This document shows positions 9,049-17,093 of a DNA stretch of 31,822 nucleotides, piece after piece. Position numbers and translations under genes: made by a program. Below the pieces are notes generated by a model. It did not search any database, had not been told where the DNA came from, and worked only from the letters and a program-made list of their open reading frames with translations. The stretch is from Stramenopiles sp. TOSAG23-3 (Eukaryota > Sar): NCBI GenBank assembly GCA_900128585.1, contig LT642185.1, positions 1 to 31,822 on the forward strand. Direction: 5' to 3'. How positions within the stretch are numbered: the stretch's first letter is position 1; each line of letters starts with the position of its first letter.

Positions 9049-10443
9049 CTAAATGACCAATGAATTTTCATCGACTTGTACAACTTCTTCATCCTCCTTT
9101 TCTTCTTCATCGTCGCTTAGCTCTTCTTTGACTTCCAACATTCTCCCCCCTGAACCACCAGACTCCAGTAACGGGTTCATCGTGCCCGCTTCGCCCAGAC
9201 CGGCAAGGGTATCTTTGCTAGAGCCCCTTGAAATCAATTGTTTCAAGCTACTACCAGTCCTGCTAAGGCTTCTGGAAACCGCCTTCATGGATTTCCGTCG
9301 GATTTTCTTCAAATCCAAACCTGCCAATGGGTTCCTCGATGCCTCCCTGTTCAATTCAACAAGACTCTTCCTTCGAAACTTTTCATCGTCGTTCATGAAC
9401 AACTCTATGTTTTTCTTCCTCAACGTGAAAACTTGCTTTTTCCTCGCTTCGATTGCTTCCGTATCGAGATGGTCGAACTCGTAGTACTTCTGGTACGCGA
9501 TGATCAAGTTGTGTAACTCAATCGAGCGCTCGTATGCTTTCCGCCTGGCGTGAAGGTCGCTCTCCTCCTCTACCGTTTTCAAGAGTTCTTCTTGGGATGC
9601 TAACAGAGCGTACACAAGGTTGGCGTCGAACGGCTGTTCTATCTCGAAAGCTAAGGCATCCCCGTTCTTTTCATCCCCTTCTTTGCCCACTCCCGAATCG
9701 CTCGTAAGTTCCACGTACAGCTCTTCCCACGATTTTTCGACGTCGGCGTCTAAGTCTATGTGCACCAGGGGCTCTAACCAAACCATGTCGTCAAAATGAA
9801 TGTCGTCGCTTGCGAAAGAGTCTGCATTGTACTCTTCCTCGACGATGCTGGCAGTGTCTCCCAACATATGTATCCCCAATGCGTCATACGCCTCCACCAT
9901 GAGGGCGCCCCCGCAAAGCGACTTGGAGGCCACTTGATGGCCGACGGCGAACGTTCCCCCCTCGTTTGTAGGCCCAAGGGGCAAAAGGAGCTCCCGAAGG
10001 TGGGCATACGTTCGGTTACGCTTTGCGCCCACGTACGCGTTTCCCAGCGAGCGCACCGCGGCCTCCTCGTACGCAAGCTCGCCGTGACGACCCGCGGATC
10101 GCTGGAACAAGCGAACCTCGGGGTCGACCAACTGGACGTGCCCGAATCGAGGGCTGCCAGCGGCTTGGTTAAGCTCTAAGAGCTTGAACACCTCTTTATC
10201 GGAGTTTTTGCCCGTCTTCACGACGTCTTGCTTTACGACCATCGCTACGTAGTTCCAGTACTCTGCAATTTTCTCTTCCTTTGATTCAACTTGATCAAAG
10301 TTCTCTTCGAAATCCGCCACCTTTAGGAACAGGAGGTCCCCAGTGTTCAGACATTTTGAGATTTCAGCCCATCTAAAATTGTCTTTCCTTTTCATGTTGG
10401 TATCATCCTCACCCCCCCCATCTTTGCAGCAATGGCACCCCAT
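9049..10443 (-). CDS. Lipid-anchored YiiX/permuted-papain-like protein, possibly inactive
   Basis: A 464-residue protein starting MGCHCCKDG, a strong signal for N-myristoylation at Gly2 plus palmitoylation of nearby cysteines, so membrane attachment is likely. Residues about 30-215 resemble the permuted papain-like (YiiX/NlpC-P60-type) fold: LNTGDLLFLKV, then YWNYVAMVVK, then FKLLELNQAAG, then SLCGGALMVEAYDALGIHML. In the family the second motif usually carries the catalytic His (W-x-H-V) and the last one the catalytic Cys. Here the Cys is present but the His position reads Tyr. The C-terminal half is charged and probably helical, with a Ser/Arg-rich basic patch and an acidic tail. The fold assignment is from motif memory and moderate; activity is doubtful. 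The stop is TAG. Confidence 0.6.
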   Translation of the reverse strand: MGCHCCKDGGGEDDTNMKRKDNFRWAEISKCLNTGDLLFLKVADFEENFDQVESKEEKIAEYWNYVAMVVKQDVVKTGKNSDKEVFKLLELNQAAGSPRFGHVQLVDPEVRLFQRSAGRHGELAYEEAAVRSLGNAYVGAKRNRTYAHLRELLLPLGPTNEGGTFAVGHQVASKSLCGGALMVEAYDALGIHMLGDTASIVEEEYNADSFASDDIHFDDMVWLEPLVHIDLDADVEKSWEELYVELTSDSGVGKEGDEKNGDALAFEIEQPFDANLVYALLASQEELLKTVEEESDLHARRKAYERSIELHNLIIAYQKYYEFDHLDTEAIEARKKQVFTLRKKNIELFMNDDEKFRRKSLVELNREASRNPLAGLDLKKIRRKSMKAVSRSLSRTGSSLKQLISRGSSKDTLAGLGEAGTMNPLLESGGSGGRMLEVKEELSDDEEEKEDEEVVQVDENSLVI

Positions 10444-10622
10444 AGAGATGCGAGTATTGAGTGTATCGACAAATGGGCAGACGGACGCCTACGGGGATCC
10501 TTAGTATTATTTAAATATAATATTACATATAAAAAGCAACAACAATTCTATCATAATTATCATCTCAACATTTATTCATAATAAATTTAAAGCGACGTCC
10601 TCGTGTTTAAATACAGGAGGGA

Positions 10623-10645
10623 TGGTGGTGGTGGTGGTGGTGGTG
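10623..10645 (+). repeat. GGT microsatellite
   Basis: About seven GGT triplets in an otherwise AT-rich divergent spacer. Confidence 0.9.
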
Positions 10646-11214
10646 TACAACAAACAATAATATAAAAAATTAAAAAAAGCAAGAAGAATAATTATTAGAA
10701 GAAGAAAGAAATAAAAAAAAAAATTAAAAAAAAAAATCCAAAATTTCGTTATGATTCTAACTCCACCAATGCAGTGGATATATGCTGTGATTATGTATTA
10801 TTAATATATAAAATTCTGGGATAATATATGAATAGAAGACGACTAGCAGATATCAGAGAGTATCTCAGTGTTTAAACTATATAGGTATTTAATAAATATA
10901 AGTATAATAAGTATGTATCCTATTGTATTAAAATATAAACAAACCAAAAAACGTTATTATTTTTTATTATTTATTTTTTTATTTTATTATTATTAGTCTA
11001 TTTCTTTCATATAAAAAAAAGTTATTCGTAAATTAATAACGACGACGCACGACAAAAATGATGATCAGGGAAAGAAAGTGTAGGCAGCCTTTTAATTTCA
11101 ATACTAATTAAAAACAACCAGAACACAAAAACTTCAATTGGAAGAAGGATATTTCTGACATTCGTTTTGTGATAGAAACCAACCCTCTCGTCACCACAGG
11201 CATACACATACACA

Positions 11215-11236
11215 CCGACCGACCGACCGACCGACC
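11215..11236 (+). repeat. CGAC tetranucleotide array touching the start codon
   Basis: Five tandem CCGA/GACC units end exactly at the base before the ATG at 11237, giving the context GACCATGG. The array must lie in the 5' UTR if that ATG is used. Confidence 0.9.
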
Positions 11237-14050
11237 ATGGCGTTCTTTCCCGTTCAGTTTCTGTGCCTCCTTTTGTGGGCGTTCTCCCTTTCGCACGCGG
11301 GCGCTTCTTCTTGCGAAAGTGCAAACGTTAACGTAACCGTGCTGAAGGGATCTGGCAACGCCATCGACGTGTACTGGGGGGTAAAGAAAAAGGGGGAAAC
11401 GCACGACCAGTTTTACGGCTCGGTAGGATCCAAAGAGATCTGCTTGGCCGGCGGCGTCTACACGATTTTGGGAGAAGCTGGAGGGAATACCCTGGGGTGG
11501 CAGGGGGCAAACCTTTCCATGGTCGACGTGGACGACGGAACAGTTTATTTGAGCGACTGGTTCGGACCTGGCGACGAGAACGATAAGACAACCGAAGTCA
11601 CAATCCCTTGCAGCGTCGGAAAACGGTGGGATTCCGGAAGTGGCGAGTGCGTTGCTTGCAGCGCGGGGAAGTTCGGGATAGGGAAGGGGGACTGCTCGTA
11701 TTCGGTTGCAAACTGCTCTGCGGGGTACTACTGTGGAGGCAGCGGGGGGGCCGCCACGAAATGTCCCTCAGGGAAGTACGGAAATGTGACGGGAAAGTCT
11801 GTCGAGAGTGAGGCTTGCCTGTACAGTTGTGGGGCAAGCACGTATGGGACCGCGGCGGGACAGACGACTGCAAGCGCCGCATGTTCTCCGTGCCCTATCG
11901 GGTTCTTCTGCAGTGGGGGGAGCAATCGTGTTCCATGCCCGGCGGGAAAATGGGGCGCCGTCGCGTCCCAGGCCAGCGAGGCAAATGCGTGCCCAAACGA
12001 TTGCCCTAGCGGAAAGTTCGCGGGCCAGTCGTCCAACAGTGGAAACTCAGCATTGGCAGCGGCGTGCCCTAACGAGTGCCCGAATTCTACGTACGGATCC
12101 GGTGCAGCGAAAGTCAGTCGCCAGGAAGCTTGCACGAGCTGCCCAAGTGGCACGTACGGGTCACTAACTGGGCAATCGAGCGAGGCAAGCGCCTGCACGA
12201 CAGTGTGCCCAAGGGGAAGTTATTGCCCCGGTGGTGGAAAGGTTGTATTTTGCCCTTCGGGCACGTACGGGAATCTATCGAAGGCATCGACGGAACTATC
12301 CGGTTGCCCGGGGAAGTGTCAGGCAGGAAGGTACGGAGCACAGTACACTTTGAGAGTGTCTGGAAAATGCCACAACGCGTTCTCCACAAAGCAAGAGTGC
12401 GGTAGAGTCGCAGTCATCCTGGGCTTGTCAGACACTACTGCCGTTTTTGACGGGATGTCCGGTAGCTCTGATTACCCGACCGGCTGTTACCTAGATGGCA
12501 GCGAGCTGAAGTTCAACGGTGCTGGGAACAACAATGGCGACTGCGCGGACGGCCTTAAGTGCCTTTGCGATGGTTCCGGTGGGAGGACCGTTGAAGAAGC
12601 TTGCAGCGGCCTGTGCCCAGTCGGAAAGTTTGGCTCCGCCACTGGTAAATCGTCCGAAGCGGAGGCGTGCCCAAGTTCGTGCCCCGCGGGGAAAACGGGA
12701 AGGAACAGCACGATTGGGATGCTACGCAGCAATGAAAGCAATGCTTGCGTTTGTAAGTCCCTGGCGTGCAACAACCTTTGCCCTGCTGGGCGGTTTGGTA
12801 CCGGGGTGTTGCCAATGCAGACGAACGGTTGCCCAGGTTGCTCTTCTGGAAAGTATACAATGGCGTATGAAAAGAAAGAGTTCGGATCGTGCAGTCTCCA
12901 GGTGCAATCATTGGAAGAATGCACGCGTGCTGCTCAGTTTGCCGGGTACAGCAGCCACACGGCGGAGGACGACAACCAGCACGATAAGGGGCATATCCCA
13001 ACTGGTTGCTATTTTCTACCTGGCACGAACAAGCTGAAGTTCAACGGGGGCAAGAACAACTGGGGGTACTGCTCGTCGAACGCCGTGTGCATATGCAACG
13101 AAGAGGCGAAATTAGTAAGCTCGGCGTGCCCGAATGTTTGCAGCAGCGGCAAGTACGGCACGTCAAAGGGCCAGGTTTCGGAATCGTCGGCCTGCCCGAA
13201 TGGGTGCCCGTTGGGTCAGACGGCCCGACGATCTAAAACTGGTGCCACGACCGAGACAGCCGCGTGCGTCGTGTGCCCGAGTGGGAAGTACGGCTCAAGC
13301 CCCGGGGAGTGCAGCAACTGCCCCAAGGGATTGGCGTTCCAAGGCAACGCAGGAAAATTTTGCGAAGAGTGCACTGGAGACAAGTACGCAAACATTGCAG
13401 GGATGAGCCGCTGCAAGGTGTGCCCGGAGGGGAAGGTTGCTGTCACGGAGGAATTCGACGTAATCGCTCTTCGTAAGCAGAATTTGACCGTGTCGGGGAA
13501 AGCGTTGCAAACGGGGTGCCGGGACGACCTTGGATATGTCACCTACCTTGCCATAGCAGCTGCCGCTTTGGTTTGTTTCTGTTTGTTTTGTTTCTGCAAA
13601 AGCCAACAGGGCAAGGATGTCAGTACAAGGCTGAGAGATTCGTTTGGTGGAACGATGGAAATGACCAAGCACGTTGCTGGAGCCGACAATTTTTCCGCCG
13701 TGGGAATTGTTTCTACCGAAGACCTGAGGGTGCGCAGTCATACGACCGAAAACCGCGTAAATAAGCTGTCTGGAAACATTCGCCGATTGAAGCAATGGAA
13801 GGAGGTTAAAATTAACTTTGTAGCAAGTACCAACGAGAACGACCTGGTTGTCTCCCTCGACGCATTGCTGGATTTTTTCCTCCAGCATCCTGATTTTCGT
13901 GTCAAGCATGAGGAACTGGATAAAATGAAGGGGCAAAAGGTGACGACCTTGAATCTGCATTCCGTGGCGAGTGATGGTTTGAACCACTGGTCCGGCGCCG
14001 TCGAATCGAAATGGAGGCAGGTCATTGGCAATGCGTGCGTCCTTGCATAA
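11237..14050 (+). CDS. Cysteine-rich type I membrane protein with GCC2/GCC3-like repeats
   Basis: A 937-residue single-pass surface protein. The signal peptide is clear (MAFFPVQFLCLLLWAFSLSH, cleaved near ASSC). From about residue 130 to 760 it is built of repeated Cys modules of the ephrin-receptor-like/GCC2_GCC3 type, with the pattern CPSGKYG...(S/A)CxxxC. Two paralogous domains of about 75 residues are inserted (about 370-445 and 551-625). Both end in a GCY...LKFNG..NN...C.....C.C pattern. A membrane helix (about 767-785, YLAIAAAALVCFCLFCF) is followed by a cytosolic tail of about 150 residues of unknown fold. The architecture suggests a receptor, adhesion or surface-coat role, but no ligand or enzyme domain is visible. 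The start is the ATG after the CGAC array. The stop TAA overlaps an AATAAA sequence. Confidence 0.8.
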   Translation: MAFFPVQFLCLLLWAFSLSHAGASSCESANVNVTVLKGSGNAIDVYWGVKKKGETHDQFYGSVGSKEICLAGGVYTILGEAGGNTLGWQGANLSMVDVDDGTVYLSDWFGPGDENDKTTEVTIPCSVGKRWDSGSGECVACSAGKFGIGKGDCSYSVANCSAGYYCGGSGGAATKCPSGKYGNVTGKSVESEACLYSCGASTYGTAAGQTTASAACSPCPIGFFCSGGSNRVPCPAGKWGAVASQASEANACPNDCPSGKFAGQSSNSGNSALAAACPNECPNSTYGSGAAKVSRQEACTSCPSGTYGSLTGQSSEASACTTVCPRGSYCPGGGKVVFCPSGTYGNLSKASTELSGCPGKCQAGRYGAQYTLRVSGKCHNAFSTKQECGRVAVILGLSDTTAVFDGMSGSSDYPTGCYLDGSELKFNGAGNNNGDCADGLKCLCDGSGGRTVEEACSGLCPVGKFGSATGKSSEAEACPSSCPAGKTGRNSTIGMLRSNESNACVCKSLACNNLCPAGRFGTGVLPMQTNGCPGCSSGKYTMAYEKKEFGSCSLQVQSLEECTRAAQFAGYSSHTAEDDNQHDKGHIPTGCYFLPGTNKLKFNGGKNNWGYCSSNAVCICNEEAKLVSSACPNVCSSGKYGTSKGQVSESSACPNGCPLGQTARRSKTGATTETAACVVCPSGKYGSSPGECSNCPKGLAFQGNAGKFCEECTGDKYANIAGMSRCKVCPEGKVAVTEEFDVIALRKQNLTVSGKALQTGCRDDLGYVTYLAIAAAALVCFCLFCFCKSQQGKDVSTRLRDSFGGTMEMTKHVAGADNFSAVGIVSTEDLRVRSHTTENRVNKLSGNIRRLKQWKEVKINFVASTNENDLVVSLDALLDFFLQHPDFRVKHEELDKMKGQKVTTLNLHSVASDGLNHWSGAVESKWRQVIGNACVLA

Positions 14051-14310
14051 ATAAAAAAGGAGAGAAATGGTTCATCTTTTAAAAAATAATATAATAATTA
14101 TAAACATGCTGCTGGCGGGCCGCAGGACATCATTTTCACGCAGGTGGTCGGTCTTCTTCTTCTCCTCTGATCTATCATCTTTTTTTTCTTCTTTCTATTA
14201 TTTATTATTATTATTATATTTTTTTAATTAATTGTGTGGTTGTGTTGTGTATGTGTAGTTGGAGTAGTAGAGTATTTAATAAAAATATTTTTTTTTTATA
14301 TAATAATATA

Positions 14311-14330
14311 CTGGTATTATATAATACCAG
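14311..14330. promoter_or_regulatory. Perfect 20-bp palindrome (possible regulatory site)
   Basis: CTGGTATTATATAATACCAG equals its own reverse complement. It lies about 250 bp upstream of the LipB start. A related palindrome lies at a similar distance upstream of the FG-GAP gene. A regulatory role is inference only. Confidence 0.3.
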
Positions 14331-14372
14331 CAGCAGCAGTAGTATAGATAATAATTATTAATTATATTATTA

Positions 14373-14378
<6 letters not shown>

Positions 14379-14409
<31 letters not shown>
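14379..14409 (+). repeat. ATT microsatellite
   Basis: About ten TTA/ATT triplets upstream of LipB. Confidence 0.9.
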
Positions 14410-14410
<1 letters not shown>

Positions 14411-14572
14411 AATAATTATTTTATTGCTTCTTTTTTTGATAATAATAAATACAAAACAGGACACAAATATGGAAATAACTATTGTCAAACATCACATGTC
14501 GATGAAGGCAATTTTCCATGCGAAGATCATCTCACACGCGCGATAAAGAGTGGCGGGCACATAGTGACAATA

Positions 14573-15322
14573 ATGGGAAGAAAGTTAGCTATACACTTTT
14601 GCAGAGGGTTTGTGCCGTACCGTAGGGCATTGGCGTGGCAGCGCCGGTTGCAGGAGATTGCTTTTGACCGGGGGAATGCCGCTTCGCAGGACACGTTGCT
14701 GCTAGTTCAACACCCGTCCATCTTTACGCTTGGCAGACGATCGACCCTCGACAATCTACGGTTTGACCATGCTGCTGAACAGGGTATTGATATTATCAGG
14801 GTGGAGCGCGGGGGCGAGGTAACGTGGCACGGGCCAGGGCAGCTGGTGGGGTATCCAATTTTTGATTTAGAGTACCACAAGAAAGACCTGCACTGGTTTC
14901 TACGGGGCATTGAGCAGGTGATCATCGACACACTTGCCGACTACACGCTAACCGCGGAGCGGGATGATGCTGGAACAGGGGTATGGGTTGGTGACTCGAA
15001 AATAGCCGCGATCGGGTTGTCCGCTTCGAAGTGGGTTACGATGCACGGGTTTTCCATAAACGTGAACCCTGACCTCAACGATTTTCAAAGGATTGTGCCG
15101 TGCGGAATCGAGGGTCGTACGGTGACGACGTTGGACAGACTTGTACCTGGCGGCCATAGGGGGAAGGGGGGGTCTCTCTTGGAAGAAGTGGGCATGAATG
15201 TCGGGACCAGGTTTGGTGAGCATTTTGGGATGGAGCTGGACTGGAGTCATGGACCGCCGGAAATTATTGTTCCAGAGGAGGAGGAGATTCACTCGTTCGA
15301 CATTGTCCGGAACAACCGATGA
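14573..15322 (+). CDS. Octanoyl-[ACP]:protein N-octanoyltransferase (LipB/LIPT2)
   Basis: A 249-residue LipB-family enzyme. It moves the octanoyl group from acyl-carrier protein to lipoyl domains of 2-oxoacid dehydrogenases or the glycine cleavage H protein, the first step of lipoate synthesis. Family motifs are intact: HPSIFTLGRRS (about 47-57), RGGEVTWHGPGQLVGYPI (about 79-96) and the catalytic pair Lys143 (GDSKIAAIG) and Cys177 (VPCGI). The acyl thioester forms on the Cys. The length matches the usual enzyme. The family acts in mitochondria or plastids, but the N-terminus shown is short and no strong transit peptide is evident. I chose the ATG at 14573; an in-frame GTG nine bases upstream is improbable as a start. 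Confidence 0.93.
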   Translation: MGRKLAIHFCRGFVPYRRALAWQRRLQEIAFDRGNAASQDTLLLVQHPSIFTLGRRSTLDNLRFDHAAEQGIDIIRVERGGEVTWHGPGQLVGYPIFDLEYHKKDLHWFLRGIEQVIIDTLADYTLTAERDDAGTGVWVGDSKIAAIGLSASKWVTMHGFSINVNPDLNDFQRIVPCGIEGRTVTTLDRLVPGGHRGKGGSLLEEVGMNVGTRFGEHFGMELDWSHGPPEIIVPEEEEIHSFDIVRNNR

Positions 15323-15467
15323 TTGATTTAATATTCGCCTGTCTGCCTGATTTTGCACCTTCATGTGACGTGTGACGGGGAATAACTTTATCGAAGTACT
15401 AATCTCACTACTATTTTGTTTACTATCCAAACTACTAAGCGTCCACCAGCACGTTGTCGAGCAACTC

Positions 15468-16001
15468 TCATGCAAAACGGTATATTATATGAATGCCAGA
15501 CGCCGTAGAAACGGGGACGTCGCTCATCTTCCCAACTTCCAGGGCGAAGGATGCCTTCTCAAATTCTGGCTGCATTTTCCCGCGGCCGAACGGCCCAAGG
15601 TCTCCGTTTCTTTTGTGCGAACTGCAGTCGCTTTCGGTGGAGGCATACTTTCCAAACACATCCCTTAATTTGCTTTCATCGCCCCCGATCTCCCCCAAAA
15701 TGGTCTCCCTGTACGCTTTTACTTCTTCCAAGGCCTCTTCCTTCGTTTTGCTGATCTTTTCCTCCCTCCACGACGACGGCCTTCTAGAACCTTTGTGCTT
15801 TCGTAACAAATGGTATACATGGACTTTCTCCTCGGACTTCGACCGCTTTGTATCGCGCGAACTGTCCCCGGCATCATCCCGGCTACGTTTGGTGGAATCA
15901 GTCGGCTTTTCCCATTGAGTTTTCCCTTCCGGGCTTATGTAATAGAACACCCCCTTCCTGGACTTACTCTCTTTCTTTCTCCAACCTGGCGGTAACGGCA
16001 T
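15468..16001 (-). CDS. PIN1: Pin1-type peptidyl-prolyl cis/trans isomerase (WW + parvulin)
   Basis: A 177-residue protein with the Pin1 layout. The WW domain (about 3-36) shows LPPGW, FYYISPEGKTQWEKP and its two signature Trp residues. The parvulin domain spans about 59-177. It isomerises phospho-Ser/Thr-Pro bonds. The phosphate-binding basic loop (HKGSRRPSSW), the active-site stretch around Cys (SDCSSHKRNGDLGPFGRGKM) and the C-terminal SGIHIIYR motif are all present. The domain linker is Lys/Ser/Asp-rich, longer than a minimal linker and nuclear-signal-like (KRSRDDAG...DTKRSK). The enzyme is likely active in nucleus and cytosol. Start ATG at 15999-16001, stop TGA. It converges on LipB with only about 145 bp between them. 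Confidence 0.95.
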   Translation of the reverse strand: MPLPPGWRKKESKSRKGVFYYISPEGKTQWEKPTDSTKRSRDDAGDSSRDTKRSKSEEKVHVYHLLRKHKGSRRPSSWREEKISKTKEEALEEVKAYRETILGEIGGDESKLRDVFGKYASTESDCSSHKRNGDLGPFGRGKMQPEFEKASFALEVGKMSDVPVSTASGIHIIYRFA

Positions 16002-17093
16002 GATGATGATTTATGTCAACGGAAGGAAGAAGAAGTGAAGAAAATCAAAGACAGAAAACACAATAGAACAAACAGATAAACAGTACGTTTGAGTTCTTTT
16101 ATATTGAATCCAGAATCCATCTACTTCTTCTGGTGATTGGTTCATTTACTATTTTCAGTATCATCATTTGTTTTTTTTGTTGTACAACAAGATTTGCCAC
16201 AAAACAAGAACTACTCTACTATAATATTATTAATAATAAATAAATAAATAACAACAAACAAAAACTCAAAAAAATGAGAGAAGAAGAATAGAAAGAAGAA
16301 GAAGAAAGAAAAGATGAGATGATGATATTATTGAAAAGAAAAAGAGGTTTTGATAATAATATGTTATTATTTATTATTAGATACATATTATATTATTAGA
16401 ATACGGGGGTGGTCATTTTAAGTACAAAACAAAATTGACCTCCCATATAGTATCCAACTACTCTCTCTTAGATAAATAATATGAAGAAGAAAGAAGAAAG
16501 AAAGAGAAGAAGAACAATAATGGAAAAAAAACATAAAAAAATATTTTTTATAAATAAAAAAAGAAGAAGAACAAACAAAAGAAGAAGAAGAAGAAGAAGA
16601 AGAAGAAGAAGAAGAAGAGAGAAGAAGAAGAAGAAGAAGAAGAAGAAGAAGAGAGAAGAAGAAGAAGAAGAAGAAAAAAGAAGAGAGAAGAAGAAGAAGA
16701 AGAAGAAGAAGAAGAGAGAAGAAGAAGAAGACGACGGCGGCAGTTATAAAATCAATTGAAGGAAATCAATATTAATGTATAATACATATATATAATATAA
16801 TAATAAGATACATAAATAATAAACTTATACGGTAAAACACGTATTTAATAAATATTAAATAATTAATTAAAATCGATCATCATCATATTTTATCATCATA
16901 ATTTTTTTAAAAAATTATTATTATTTATTTACTTTTTGTTACCCCCCTTGTGGAGAAACAAAATGAATGAATGCAAGATGGAAAGACTTCTACAATTTGA
17001 ATGTTGGATGGAAGACATGGTATTTGTTGTTCTTTTTGCCACGGGAAGTTCTGAGACGTGAGTTGTTTCTGCTACTACGGCATTTGAAAAGGA
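16002..17093. other. Divergent upstream spacer with long GAA array
   Basis: About 1.1 kb between the divergent Pin1-type and coiled-coil genes. It is AT-rich apart from the purine array at 16480-16734. No RNA gene or short exon is recognised. Confidence 0.6.
16480..16734 (+). repeat. Long compound GAA array with regular GAGA interruptions
   Basis: Most of this stretch is GAA triplets. In the densest part (16579-16731) the triplets are broken by GAGAGAAG at 16617, 16651, 16683 and 16714, so the array has a higher-order period of about 31-34 bases. The open frame through it (Lys/Arg/Glu only) is a by-product of the repeat. Confidence 0.92.

Larger units (their letters stand above)
10444..11236. 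other. Divergent upstream spacer
   Basis: AT-rich sequence between the divergent YiiX-like gene and the cysteine-rich membrane protein gene. It contains a GGT run (10623-10645), A-rich purine stretches (about 10676-10735) and a short tetranucleotide array against the downstream start codon. Nothing else is recognised. Confidence 0.6.
14051..14572. other. Spacer between co-directional genes
   Basis: 3' of the cysteine-rich gene and 5' of LipB. It is mostly AT, with an ATT run (14379-14409) and a perfect palindrome (14311-14330). A short GC-richer patch (about 14108-14150) stands out but shows no coding or RNA signal I can name. Confidence 0.55.

Noticed and set aside
13295-13987. 230-residue open frame on the - strand
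   Set aside because: It is antisense to the membrane helix and tail of the cysteine-rich protein and has no domain signal.
16579-16731. Regularly interrupted array as a CRISPR
   Set aside because: The units are purine microsatellites without unique spacers, and the context is eukaryotic.
16481-16759. 92-residue Lys/Arg/Glu open frame
   Set aside because: It is read straight through the GAA array, where every frame is open for that reason alone.
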